64,000 nt of DNA from Caballeronia sp. Lep1P3. Its GTDB lineage: Bacteria; Pseudomonadota; Gammaproteobacteria; Burkholderiales; Burkholderiaceae. Shown here piece by piece: positions 40,932 to 48,999 of the stretch; position 1 is the stretch's first letter, and each line of letters begins with the position of its first letter. The position numbers and the translations under genes are program-made. The notes below the pieces were generated by a model that was not told where the DNA came from, searched no databases, and saw only the letters and a list, made by a program, of their open reading frames with translations. The stretch lies in contig NZ_CP084266.1 in NCBI RefSeq assembly GCF_022879595.1, positions 124,001 through 188,000 of the forward strand, written 5' to 3'.

Positions 40932-42527
40932 ATGGCGGTTTCGACAGCGGGGGACGTGGTCATCGTCGGGTCGGGCGTGGCGGGCAGTCTCGTCGCGCAT
41001 CGGCTGGCTAAGGCGGGCGCGTCGGTCATCGTGCTGGAGGCGGGGCCGCGTCTCGCGCGCTGGCAGATCGTCGAGAACTTTCGGCGCGCGCCCGAAAAGC
41101 GCGACCCGTGCGCGCCTTATCCGCTCGAGCGCCACGCGCCGCGTCCCGAGCCGACGAATCCGGGCAGCTATCTCGTCAATCGGGGCGCGCAGGTGTATGA
41201 GCCGCAGTTTCTGCGGCTCGTCGGCGGGACGACGTGGCATTGGGCGGGCGCCGCGTGGCGGCTCCTGCCGGCCGATTTCGCGCTGCGCACGCGATACGGC
41301 GTCGGGCGCGACTGGCCGTTTCCGTACGAAACGCTCGAGCCGTGGTACGCGCAAGCCGAACGCGAACTGGGCGTCGCGGGACCGGACATCGATCTCGGCT
41401 CGCCGCGCTCCAGTCCGTATCCGATGCCTCCGTTGCCGCTCTCCTACATGGACCGGCGTTTCGGCGAAGTGCTCGCCGCGCAGTCGCTGCACGCGGTTCC
41501 CGAGCCGATGGCGCGCAACAGCCGCGTCTACGACGGCCGCCCGCCGTGCTGCGGCGCGAACAACTGCATGCCGGTATGTCCGATCGGCGCGCTCTATCAC
41601 GGCGCGACGCACGCCGACAAAGCCGAGCGCGCGGGCGCGACGCTGATCGCGCAGGCGGTCGCGTACCGCATCGAGTCGAACGAGCGGGGCGAGATCGTCG
41701 CGATCGACTACAAGGACCCGCACGGCGCGAGCACGCGCGTGACGGGCAAGCGCTTCGTCATCGCGGCGAACGGCATCGAAACGCCGAAGCTGCTGCTGAT
41801 GTCCGCGTCGGCGCGCTTTCCGAAGGGCATCGCGAACGGCTCGGATCAGGTCGGGCGCAATCTGATGGACCATCCGGGCATCGGCGTGAGCTTTCTCGCC
41901 AACGAAGCGCTGTGGCCGGGGCGCGGGCCGGTGGAGATGAGCTCGGTCGTCGATTTCCGCGACGGCGCGTTTCGCGGCCAGCAGGCGGCGAAGAAGCTGC
42001 ATCTGTCGAATGCGGCGCCGACGCTCGTCGTCACGGCGAAGCTGATCGAGGACGGGCTGACGGGCGGCGAACTCGACCGGCAAATCCGCGAGCGCTCCGC
42101 GCGGCGCCTCACACTCGGCAGCTTCCACGAGCAAGTGGCCTCGCCGGAGAACCGCGTGACGCTCTCCGCGCAGAAGGACGCGCTCGGGCTGCCGCGCCCC
42201 GAAATCACGTATTCGATCGACGACTACGTGCGCCGCAGCGGCGCCGACACGCGTGCGCTTTTTGCGCGCATAGCCGGCTGGTTCGACGGTCAGGAAATCG
42301 AATACGACGATGCGCTCGCGCCCAGCAGCCACATCATGGGCACGGCGATCATGGGCCGCGACGCGAACGATTCCGTCGTCGATGCCGATTGCCGCGCGCA
42401 CGAGCATCCGAATCTGTTCATCGCCGGAAGCGCGGTGATGCCTGCGGGCGGCTCGGTCAACTGCACGCTGACCATCGCGGCGCTCGCGCTGCGGCTCGCG
42501 GACACGCTGGAAGCGTCGTTGCGATGA
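40932..42527 (+). CDS. FAD-dependent GMC-family sugar dehydrogenase, catalytic (alpha) subunit
   Basis: A 531-residue GMC oxidoreductase. DVVIVGSGVAGSLVAHRLAK at the N terminus binds FAD, and LVGGTTWHWAGAAWRL is the family signature. PCCGANNCMPVCPIGALYH holds the cysteine set for a 3Fe-4S cluster, as in bacterial FAD-glucose and fructose dehydrogenases. GTAIMGRDANDSVVD and INCTLTI-like VNCTLTIAAL mark the C-terminal active-site region. It lacks its own signal peptide and is expected to be exported with the small subunit. It oxidises a sugar or polyol in the periplasm and passes electrons to the cytochrome encoded next; the exact substrate (glucose, fructose, sorbitol) is not readable. It ends overlapping the cytochrome ATG by four bases. 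Confidence 0.93.
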   Translation: MAVSTAGDVVIVGSGVAGSLVAHRLAKAGASVIVLEAGPRLARWQIVENFRRAPEKRDPCAPYPLERHAPRPEPTNPGSYLVNRGAQVYEPQFLRLVGGTTWHWAGAAWRLLPADFALRTRYGVGRDWPFPYETLEPWYAQAERELGVAGPDIDLGSPRSSPYPMPPLPLSYMDRRFGEVLAAQSLHAVPEPMARNSRVYDGRPPCCGANNCMPVCPIGALYHGATHADKAERAGATLIAQAVAYRIESNERGEIVAIDYKDPHGASTRVTGKRFVIAANGIETPKLLLMSASARFPKGIANGSDQVGRNLMDHPGIGVSFLANEALWPGRGPVEMSSVVDFRDGAFRGQQAAKKLHLSNAAPTLVVTAKLIEDGLTGGELDRQIRERSARRLTLGSFHEQVASPENRVTLSAQKDALGLPRPEITYSIDDYVRRSGADTRALFARIAGWFDGQEIEYDDALAPSSHIMGTAIMGRDANDSVVDADCRAHEHPNLFIAGSAVMPAGGSVNCTLTIAALALRLADTLEASLR

Positions 42528-43800
42528 CGAAGCGCGCGTTCGCCGTTCTTGCGCTGCTTGCGCTGGCCTTCGTGTTCCGCGACGCGGCGTTGGCCGCAGA
42601 CGTCGAGCGCGCCCGTATCTCGTGCGCGCGGGCGGCTGCATGGCGTGCCACACGGCGGACCCGGCGCGCCCGTTCGCGGGCGGCCGGGCTATCGCGACGC
42701 GCTTCGGCACGTTCTATACGCCGAACATCACGAGCGACCGCGCGACCGGTATCGGCGCGTGGACCGACGCGCAGTTCGTCCGCGCGATGCGCGAGGGCAT
42801 CGGCAGGCACGGCGAGCGGCTGTATCCGGCGTTCCCGTACACGGCCTACACGCGCCTCTCCGACAGCGACGTGCTCGCCATGCGCGCCTATCTCGCGACC
42901 GTGCCGCCCGTGCGCTACACGCCGCCGCGCCACGCGCTCGCCTTTCCGTTCGATCAGCGCTGGCTGATGGCCGTGTGGAACGCGTTCAATTTCTCGCCGG
43001 GGCGCTTCGTGCCCGATCCGGCAAAGAGCGCACAGTGGAATCGCGGCGCGTATCTCGTCGACGCGCTCGGCCATTGCGGGCAGTGCCACACGCCGCGCAA
43101 CCTGCTCGGCGGATTGAAGGACGGCGAGCGGCTCGGCGGCGCGACGGTGGCCGGCTGGCGCGCGGGCAATCTGACGCCCGCGCGCGTGGCGGGCATCGGC
43201 GCATGGCGCGACGACGAACTGCTGCGCTATCTCGCGACCGGCGCGGCGCCCGGCCGTGCATACGCGGTCGGGCCGATGGCGGAAGTCGTGGCGAACAGCA
43301 CGCAGTTTCTGAGCGGCGACGATCTGCGCGCGATGGTCGTCTATCTGCGTTCGATGCCGGTCGTGGCGGGCGACGAACGCGCGCCTTCGCGATGGAGCTT
43401 CGGCCAGCCGGCGAAGGTCGATGTGACGGCGCTCGACGCGATGTCCGTTTTCGCGCCGACCGCCGCGGCGCACGCCGATGGCGCGCGGCTTTACGCCGCC
43501 GCCTGCGCGAGCTGTCACGGCATCAGCGGCGAAGGCGAGGGCCGCGCGTTTCCGCCGCTCGTACACGACGCCGTGACCGGCGCGCTCGGCGCGATGGACC
43601 CGAGCAACCTCGTTCTCGTGATTCTGCACGGCGTCCAGCGCCCAAGTCGCGGCGCGAGCGCGTCGATGCCCGCGTTCGGCGCGCAACTGTCGGACGAAGA
43701 AATCGCCGCGCTCGCCAGTTTCGTGACGCGTCAGTTCGGCGATCCGCGCGCCGCCACGCGCGCGGCGGACGTCGCGCGGCTGCGCGCAATCGCGCAATAA
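42524..43800 (+). pseudogene. Tri-haem c-type cytochrome subunit of the dehydrogenase, broken by a one-base frameshift
   Basis: An ATG at 42524, overlapping the GMC stop, opens a good signal peptide (MTKRAFAVLALLALAFVFRD, cleavage after LAA). The frame then loses the family sequence near 42614-42618. The cytochrome continues one base back, as YLVRAGGCMACH and onward to 43800. Three haem motifs are present: CMACH, CGQCH and CASCH. Restoring a single base would give one 425-residue protein of normal size for this family, so one nucleotide is missing. As written, no exported cytochrome is made and the dehydrogenase could not pass electrons to quinone by its usual route. A sequencing error is the main alternative to a true inactivating mutation. 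Confidence 0.85.
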
Positions 43801-43941
43801 TCAACTTTTTCGGACATGTGCATTCGCGATCGAATCGTCAGGAACCCCGCAAGCGAAACGTCGCGCGTCGGCGATGCGAATTCCGCGACGAAAGCGACCC
43901 AGCGCGCACACGTCCCATTTCCCCGGCGCTAAGATCGACGC

Positions 43942-44679
43942 ATGAATGATCCTACTTATCCCGTCGTGTGCAGGCATCCCGCCAATGACGTCGGCCGCGA
44001 TTTCGTGGTCGGCGATCTGCACGGCTGCATGGATGCGTTGCGCTATCTGTTGCGCGAGATCGATTTCGACGGCTCGCGCGATCGCCTGTTTTCCGTCGGC
44101 GATCTCATCGATCGCGGCACGGATTCGCTCGCCGCGATCGACCTCATCGACAAGCCGTGGTTCTATCCGGTGCTCGGCAATCACGAGGATTCGCTGATCG
44201 CGGTGGCAACCGGCGAGATGCGCCGCCAGTCGTGGTACGCGATCGGCGGCGCGTGGGCCGAAACGCTCGCGGACGAACAACTGCGCCTGCTCGCGACCCG
44301 GCTCGCGCCGCTGCCGCTCGTGCGCGTCGTCGGCGAGGGCGCGCGGCGCTTCAACGTGCTGCACGCGGAATTTTTCGGCAGCGACGCGGATCTCGACGCC
44401 GCCGATTTCTCCGACAACACGCGCGGCGAGATGCTATGGGGCCGCTCGCTCGCGCTCGGCAACGGCGACCCGTCGCTGCAGCGCGGGCTGTCGCCGACCT
44501 ACTGCGGTCACACGCCGATGCGCGCGGTCCGGCAGATCGGCGCGCAGATTTATATCGACACGGGCGCGTTCGCAGCGGAAGGGCGGCTCACCATCGTCCA
44601 GGCGGGCACCGAGGAGCGCTGGTCGGTCAAGGAGCGCTGGGCCGCGTCAGAAGGCGCGCGCGAACTGGCGCTGCCTTAG
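43942..44679 (+). CDS. PPP-family metallophosphatase (serine/threonine phosphatase or bis-nucleoside type)
   Basis: A 245-residue cytoplasmic phosphatase with the full PPP metal-binding set: FVVGDLHGCMDALRYLL near residue 21, FSVGDLIDRGTDSL near 50, VLGNHEDSL near 74, then YCGHTPM and IYIDTGAF for the C-terminal histidine and aspartate. Length and motif order resemble the PphA/PrpA group and Ap4A-type enzymes; the substrate cannot be separated from sequence. It stands alone, 141 bases after the dehydrogenase operon and 73 before the topoisomerase gene. Confidence 0.9.
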   Translation: MNDPTYPVVCRHPANDVGRDFVVGDLHGCMDALRYLLREIDFDGSRDRLFSVGDLIDRGTDSLAAIDLIDKPWFYPVLGNHEDSLIAVATGEMRRQSWYAIGGAWAETLADEQLRLLATRLAPLPLVRVVGEGARRFNVLHAEFFGSDADLDAADFSDNTRGEMLWGRSLALGNGDPSLQRGLSPTYCGHTPMRAVRQIGAQIYIDTGAFAAEGRLTIVQAGTEERWSVKERWAASEGARELALP

Positions 44680-44752
44680 CCGGACCGGTTCCGAGGCACG
44701 CGCGTTGCTGTCATCGTCGCCATCAATCGAAAGTAGAAAGTCGAGGCGCGCA

Positions 44753-46102
44753 GTGGCGAAGAACGGTGGCAACGCGGGACGCAACGCCGGGCGTAAAAGC
44801 GGCAACGGGGCTGCGCAGGAAGCCTGCGCCGCGCAGAACGCCGTGGCTCAGGCGATCGTGGATGAGCTTCCGCCGGGCCTGCGCTACGTCGACGATTCGC
44901 GGCGCGGCTACACGCGCGAATGGATCGACGGCGCGTTCGTCTACTTCAATACGCAGGGCAAGCGCATCGAAGACGAAGCGGAGATTCGCCGCATCAACGC
45001 GCTCGCCATTCCGCCCGCCTACGTCGATGTCTGGATTTGCCCCGACGCGCGCGGCCACCTTCAGGCCACCGGGCGCGACGCGCGCGGGCGCAAGCAGTAC
45101 CGCTATCACCCGCAATGGCGCGAAACGCGCGACGCGAACAAGTACGAGCGCATGCTCGCGTTCGGCGCCGTGCTGCCGAAGCTGCGCGCCCGCGTCATGC
45201 GCGATCTCGCGCTCGACGGCATGCCGCGCGACAAGGTGCTCGCCACCGTCGTGCGCCTGCTCGATACGACGCTCATCCGCATCGGCAGCGAGGAATACGC
45301 GCGCGAGAACCGCTCGTATGGGTTGACGACGCTCAGAAAGCGCCACCTGAAGGTGTCGGCGGGGACGCTGCGGTTCAAGTTTCGCGGCAAGAGCGGCATC
45401 GAGCACGATGTCGCCGTGAGCGATGCGCGGGTCGCGCGCATCGTGAAGCGCTGCATGGACCTGCCGGGCCAGGACCTCTTCCAGTATCTCGATGCGGACG
45501 GCGAGCGTCATGCGGTGAGTTCGTCCGACATCAACGACTATCTGCGCGAAGTCACCGGCGCGGACTTCACGGCGAAGGACTACCGCACGTGGGCCGGCAG
45601 CGTGTTCGCGCTCGCGGCGCTCCGAAAGCTCAAATGGGAAACGGTGACGGAGGCGCGCAAGCACGTCGTCGGGACCATCAAGGAAGTGTCGCAACTGCTG
45701 CGCAACACGCCGGCGGTCTGCCGCAAGTGCTACGTGCATCCGGCGGTGATCGAGGCGTTCGAAGCCGGCGAACTGGCCGAGGCGCTGTCCGCGTCGCGCC
45801 GTCACGGGCTCAAGATCGACGAAGCCGCGCTCGTCATCTTCCTCGAGAAGGACGCGAAGCGCCGGGCGCGCGAGGCCGCGCGCGCGAACCGCAAGGGCGC
45901 CGCCGCGAGCGATGCGCGGCTCACCGGCCTGCTCGCGGAATCGAGCCGCAAGGCGCGCGCGGGCGCACTGAAGGGCAGCAAGAAGGACGCGGCGGCGCAG
46001 GCGCTTCAGACCGTCGCGCGCAAGACCGCGCCGAAGGCCGCGCGGCCCGCGACGAAAAAGCTGTCGCGCACGCGCACGTCGACGGCGGTGGCCATCGGCT
46101 GA
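44753..46102 (+). CDS. DNA topoisomerase IB (poxvirus/eukaryote type)
   Basis: A 449-residue type IB topoisomerase that relaxes supercoils through a 3'-phosphotyrosine. Recognisable parts: LRYVDDSRRGYTREWIDGAF at the start of the N domain, YRYHPQWRETRDANKYERM, then RLLDTTLIRIGSEEYAREN, YGLTTLRKRHLKV and KFRGKSGIEH (active-site Arg/Lys). The nucleophile Tyr is in VCRKCYVHPAVIEAF, about 326. After about 360 comes a basic, Ala/Lys-rich tail absent from minimal bacterial enzymes, probably binding DNA non-specifically. I chose a GTG start at 44753 with GAGG seven bases upstream rather than TTG at 44705. Confidence 0.93.
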   Translation: MAKNGGNAGRNAGRKSGNGAAQEACAAQNAVAQAIVDELPPGLRYVDDSRRGYTREWIDGAFVYFNTQGKRIEDEAEIRRINALAIPPAYVDVWICPDARGHLQATGRDARGRKQYRYHPQWRETRDANKYERMLAFGAVLPKLRARVMRDLALDGMPRDKVLATVVRLLDTTLIRIGSEEYARENRSYGLTTLRKRHLKVSAGTLRFKFRGKSGIEHDVAVSDARVARIVKRCMDLPGQDLFQYLDADGERHAVSSSDINDYLREVTGADFTAKDYRTWAGSVFALAALRKLKWETVTEARKHVVGTIKEVSQLLRNTPAVCRKCYVHPAVIEAFEAGELAEALSASRRHGLKIDEAALVIFLEKDAKRRAREAARANRKGAAASDARLTGLLAESSRKARAGALKGSKKDAAAQALQTVARKTAPKAARPATKKLSRTRTSTAVAIG

Positions 46103-46109
46103 TGCGCGC

Positions 46110-46835
46110 CTAGCCGACCTGATTCAGCTCGAACACGCAATCGATTGCGTCGCCATTCCAGTTGTATTCGAGATACGCGGCGTGGTGGCAATCGCGCAGC
46201 AGCGTCGTGCGCAAAGCGGCGAGGCATTCGCCCTTCGGATCGCGCACCGACGGATACACGATGCCGGGCGCGCCCGCCGCTCGCACCGCGCGGCCGAGCG
46301 TCTTGCCGTATGCGTACTCGTCGGGATCGAGAATGCGCGCATCCAGCCCCGCCCGCGCGATGCCGTCGCCGCGCAAATCCACCACTTCGCCGCGCGCCGT
46401 CACGCGATAGAGGCGCATTTGCTGGCGCAGCGGCGCTTCCTTCGTCGCGGCGAGAAAAATGCCCGCGTGATAGCGCGTCTCGGCAATCGCCGTCTGGCGC
46501 TCGCGCGCGCAGTAGAAGACGCCGTAGCTGCCGTCGGAAAAGCGGCTGCCGTTCGGGTTCAGATGCGTGAACGCGGCCATGATCGGCCCGCAGCCCGGTC
46601 CGAAGCAGCGCTCCTCGCGCGGCACGAGATCGAGTTCGCCGACTTCGGTGCGCAGGCGGTCGTTGGTCATGGCTTCGAGCGCATAGAGCGCGTCGAAATC
46701 CTGCGGCGACGCGACGCGGTCGAAGAGATTCACCGCCGGAAAGCGCGTGGGAATGACGCGATACGCCGGCGACCAGTGCACCTCGCCGTGCGGCCACGTG
46801 TCCCGCCAGTTCGATACAGCCTTGTCTCCCGTCAC
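46110..46835 (-). CDS. RES-domain toxin (NAD+ phosphorylase family)
   Basis: A 241-residue RES-domain protein. Members of this family form toxin-antitoxin pairs with DUF2384 proteins and deplete cellular NAD+. The conserved Arg, Glu and Ser that name the family fit YRVIPTRFP near 26, AIAETRYHAGIF near 115 and GIVYPSVRDP near 195, with GSYGVFYCARE before the Glu. It overlaps the antitoxin gene by four bases and is encoded second, the usual order. It is convergent with the topoisomerase gene, with only seven bases between stops. Confidence 0.9.
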   Translation of the reverse strand: MTGDKAVSNWRDTWPHGEVHWSPAYRVIPTRFPAVNLFDRVASPQDFDALYALEAMTNDRLRTEVGELDLVPREERCFGPGCGPIMAAFTHLNPNGSRFSDGSYGVFYCARERQTAIAETRYHAGIFLAATKEAPLRQQMRLYRVTARGEVVDLRGDGIARAGLDARILDPDEYAYGKTLGRAVRAAGAPGIVYPSVRDPKGECLAALRTTLLRDCHHAAYLEYNWNGDAIDCVFELNQVG

Positions 46836-47266
46836 GCCCAGCCGCCTCGCATCGCGTCGAGATACTGGCGCACGGCGACGAGATCGCTGACGTTGCCCGC
46901 CAGCATGCGATCGAGCGCGGGCCGTCCGCCGAACGGCGGCGCGCTGTTAGGGCGCTTGATCCAGCCGTCGGCGGCTTGCGGTTCCGGCAGCAGGATCTGC
47001 AGCGCCTTGTAGATGCCGAGAATGAGCGAAAGGCGTTCGAGCGTATCGCGGCCGAGCCGCGCCGATTGCGGCGCGGACTTCCACTTGAAGAAGGTGGAAC
47101 GGCCGGGAGAGCCTAGGAGCCTGATCTGCTCGTCCGTGGACAGCGCCCAAGCCTCGGCGATCTTTGCGAACGCGCGCAAGCCTGCGGCGGACAGTTCGCC
47201 GACGTTGAGCGCGGGGCGCGGCGCGCGGTCTGCCGCCGGCGATGCGACGTGTGCGGCATGAGGCAT
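46832..47266 (-). CDS. Xre/MbcA/ParS-type antitoxin (DUF2384)
   Basis: A 144-residue antitoxin paired with the RES toxin. The middle carries a helix-turn-helix-like region (AWALSTDEQIRLLGSPGRST, with FFKWK), and the C-terminal third is the DUF2384 toxin-binding domain ending VSDLVAVRQYLDAMRGGW, which plugs the toxin active site in known complexes. The end overlaps the toxin start by four bases. Two inverted repeats upstream (47269-47316) suggest autorepression by the complex. Confidence 0.9.
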   Translation of the reverse strand: MPHAAHVASPAADRAPRPALNVGELSAAGLRAFAKIAEAWALSTDEQIRLLGSPGRSTFFKWKSAPQSARLGRDTLERLSLILGIYKALQILLPEPQAADGWIKRPNSAPPFGGRPALDRMLAGNVSDLVAVRQYLDAMRGGWA

Positions 47267-47268
47267 GT

Positions 47269-47296
47269 CGTTAAGTCTCCAAAGGAACTCTTAACG
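47269..47296 (-). promoter_or_regulatory. Inverted repeat around the antitoxin ribosome binding site
   Basis: CGTTAAG at 47269-47275 pairs with CTTAACG at 47290-47296 across 14 bases that hold the GGAG ribosome binding site of the antitoxin. It may be an operator half-site pair or an mRNA hairpin presenting the binding site in its loop. Confidence 0.5.
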
Positions 47297-47304
47297 CATG
47301 TTAG

Positions 47305-47316
47305 TCCATATATGGA
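47305..47316 (-). promoter_or_regulatory. Palindrome in the toxin-antitoxin promoter region
   Basis: TCCATATATGGA is a perfect 12-base palindrome 39 bases ahead of the antitoxin ATG, flanked on both sides by TTAG/CTAA-like bases. Its AT-rich core overlaps a plausible -10 element. An operator for the antitoxin or toxin-antitoxin complex fits position and symmetry. Confidence 0.55.
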
Positions 47317-47351
47317 TTAGTTCAAGCGAAATCTCGCTTTTGCGCGATGAG

Positions 47352-47624
47352 TCACTCGTCGTCGTCGGACGGACCGTAGCGGCGGCCCGGCACGTGGGCC
47401 CGCAAGGCGTCGGCGATATCGGATGGCGTGCAATCGGCGCGCAGCACGCAGCGCTGCACGCGCGGATCGGTTTTCAGCGTCCACTCGACCGTGCGGTACG
47501 GCTCGCCCCCCGGCGGCTCGATCGGCGCGGACAGCCGGCAGCGGCTGAGCTTCAGCGCGGTATGGCTGCGCATCGCGCGAGCGAGATTGGCGAACGTCGG
47601 GCGCGCGGCAAAGTTGGCGGGCAT
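47352..47624 (-). CDS. Small hypothetical protein (90 aa)
   Basis: A 90-residue basic protein starting MPANFAARPTFANLARAMRS and ending with an acidic tail DDDE. No signal peptide, membrane segment or recognised domain. The ATG at 47624 has GAGGAA eight bases upstream, supporting translation. Near the middle, CVLRADCTPSDIADALRAHV could form a small alpha/beta unit. It is a single-gene unit downstream-facing toward the antitoxin promoter. Confidence 0.65.
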   Translation of the reverse strand: MPANFAARPTFANLARAMRSHTALKLSRCRLSAPIEPPGGEPYRTVEWTLKTDPRVQRCVLRADCTPSDIADALRAHVPGRRYGPSDDDE

Positions 47625-47835
47625 GGCACATTCCTCGTTGATAACTCCGATTCCGGATGCGCGGCGCCGTATGAACGCGGCGCGGGCTGAATCGCGAAAC
47701 GAGTGTGGCCGCGCAGAATTAAGCGCGGCTTAACCGTCGCCTGTTGAAGAAACAGCGCGACAAAGCGTCGCGTCGAGCGCAACGAAAGCCGTCAATGGGC
47801 GGTTCGGCATTTTTGCGACGCTGCGCGCCGTTTGT

Positions 47836-47870
47836 TTGCCGGGCGGCAGCGTTACTGTATATTCGTACAG
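47836..47870 (+). promoter_or_regulatory. Promoter with overlapping LexA (SOS) box
   Basis: A -35-like TTGCCG (47836-47841) and a -10 TATATT (47858-47863) are 16 bases apart. Over the -10 lies CTGTATATTCGTACAG (47855-47870), which fits the LexA consensus CTGT-N8-ACAG; with flanks it matches the E. coli 20-base consensus at 15 positions. A bound LexA would block this promoter, so the small genes that follow are predicted to be DNA-damage inducible. Confidence 0.7.
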
Positions 47871-47895
47871 CTTGTCAGCAACAAGGAGTTCGCCG

Positions 47896-48126
47896 ATGAT
47901 TTCCCGCCACGTTTCGCTCGAAGCCGCCGCGCTCGAACGTTTCATGCGCGCGACCCGCGCCGTGAACGCCGCGTTCGACGCCACGCGCGGCGAGCCGGAC
48001 TTCGAACTCGGCGCGCAGTCCGTCGCGCGGTCGCTCGAGCGCCTCGACGCCGCGCTCTGCGAACTCGAAACCTCCGAGCGCTCGCTCGACGCGATTCTCT
48101 CGCGCCGCGCGGGGCAAGGTCACTAG
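47896..48126 (+). CDS. Small hypothetical protein (76 aa), predicted LexA-controlled
   Basis: A 76-residue protein, mostly helical by composition: MISRHVSLEAAALERFMRAT is followed by AVNAAFDATRGEPDF and two heptad-like stretches (QSVARSLERLDAALCELETS). No domain recognised, no signal peptide. The ATG at 47896 has a strong AAGGAG seven bases upstream, which sets the start firmly. It follows the LexA-box promoter at once and the next gene begins 11 bases after its stop, so the two form one unit. A role in the response to DNA damage is an inference from the box alone. Confidence 0.75.
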   Translation: MISRHVSLEAAALERFMRATRAVNAAFDATRGEPDFELGAQSVARSLERLDAALCELETSERSLDAILSRRAGQGH

Positions 48127-48136
48127 GGCATCAACG

Positions 48137-48475
48137 ATGGAGCGAAACGACTTGAAGCTCGCATTCCTGACGATCGCTTTCGTGCTGGGGACGTCGCCCG
48201 TCATGGCTTCGCAGCGTTACACGGAAGTCTGGAACCCGCCGGAAGCGCAGCCAGCCCAGCCGCAGTTCGCCAAGGCCAAGCCGAAGGCGCACGCCGCATC
48301 GCGCATCGCGGCGAAGAAAAAGCGCAAGAGCGCGACGGCGGTCAAGCAGGTCGCCGACAAGGGCGCCATCGATCAGCCGATGGCCGCGCCGCGTGCGAAG
48401 GCGGCATCGCCGAAAGAGAGCGAGCCGGTGATTCCGCGCAAGATCGAGCCGAACGGGCAGGTCATGCGCGTCTAA
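48137..48475 (+). CDS. Secreted basic Pro/Ala/Lys-rich hypothetical protein (112 aa)
   Basis: A 112-residue protein with a clear Sec signal peptide (LKLAFLTIAFVLGTSPVMA, cleavage before SQRY). The mature part begins with YTEVWNPPEAQPAQPQF, followed by a lysine/alanine-rich stretch with KKKRK, and ends IEPNGQVMRV. It is predicted to be disordered and periplasmic. No family recognised. It is the second gene of the LexA-box unit and is closed by a strong terminator. Confidence 0.7.
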   Translation: MERNDLKLAFLTIAFVLGTSPVMASQRYTEVWNPPEAQPAQPQFAKAKPKAHAASRIAAKKKRKSATAVKQVADKGAIDQPMAAPRAKAASPKESEPVIPRKIEPNGQVMRV

Positions 48476-48497
48476 AGCGGGCATCGACGAAAAAAAA

Positions 48498-48524
48498 GAG
48501 GGGCGCTCCGATCGGGCGCCCCTC
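48498..48524. terminator. Rho-independent terminator (bidirectional)
   Basis: Stem GAGGGGCGC/GCGCCCCTC with a 9-base loop, preceded by an A run and followed by TTTATT. It closes the two-gene plus-strand unit, and the A run would serve as the T tract for the minus-strand DUF3309 gene. Confidence 0.9.
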
Positions 48525-48566
48525 TTTATTCGAGCCGGTCGCGGAGCGCGCACGCTCCGCAAGACG

Positions 48567-48725
48567 TCATATCCGGCCCATGAGCAATAGAACGATGACC
48601 ACGATCAGCACGACGCCGAGAATCCCGCTCGGTCCGTAACCCCAGCTGCGGCTGTGCGGCCAGGACGGAATGGCGCCGATCAACAGCAGGATCAGGATGA
48701 TCAGCAGGATGGTTCCGATCGTCAT
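48567..48725 (-). CDS. DUF3309 family small membrane protein (52 aa)
   Basis: A 52-residue protein made of two hydrophobic segments (TIGTILLIILILLLIGAI and ILGVVLIVVIVLLLMGRI) joined by a short polar loop with WPHSRSWGYGPSG. This is the DUF3309 layout seen across proteobacteria, often called stress-associated; function unknown. AAGGAG stands nine bases ahead of the ATG at 48725, so this start is preferred over the longer frame. Confidence 0.88.
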   Translation of the reverse strand: MTIGTILLIILILLLIGAIPSWPHSRSWGYGPSGILGVVLIVVIVLLLMGRI

Positions 48726-48893
48726 TTCACTTCTCCTTATAAAAGACCGCGCGACCATCCGGCTCGACGTGGCCTCCCAGGCAGCCTCGCGTCTTAGCGC
48801 AGCGGCATGGTGCCGCTGGCCGTCCGGCGTTGCGATCGACAAGGAGCGTTAAGCAAGGCCCGTGCCATTCGGCGCGAAGCCCCAAGCACAAGG

Positions 48894-48923
48894 CGGCACG
48901 CCCGAAAGCATCCGGGCGCGCCG
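48894..48923 (-). terminator. Possible hairpin terminator after the phosphate transporter gene
   Basis: CGGCACGCCCG and CGGGCGCGCCG pair with one mismatch around an 8-base loop, about 75 bases past the Pit stop. There is no good T tract, so termination is uncertain. Confidence 0.4.
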
Positions 48924-48999
48924 CCAGCGCGATTGTCAAAATGAAAGTCCGGGCGTCGCTGCGTGCAAAGTTTGCAATCCGGCGCCCGGCGGCGCGCGA

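Noticed and set aside
42524..43800. Programmed ribosomal frameshift in the cytochrome gene
   Set aside because: No slippery heptamer or downstream structure is evident at the junction, and homologous subunits are single-frame as far as known.
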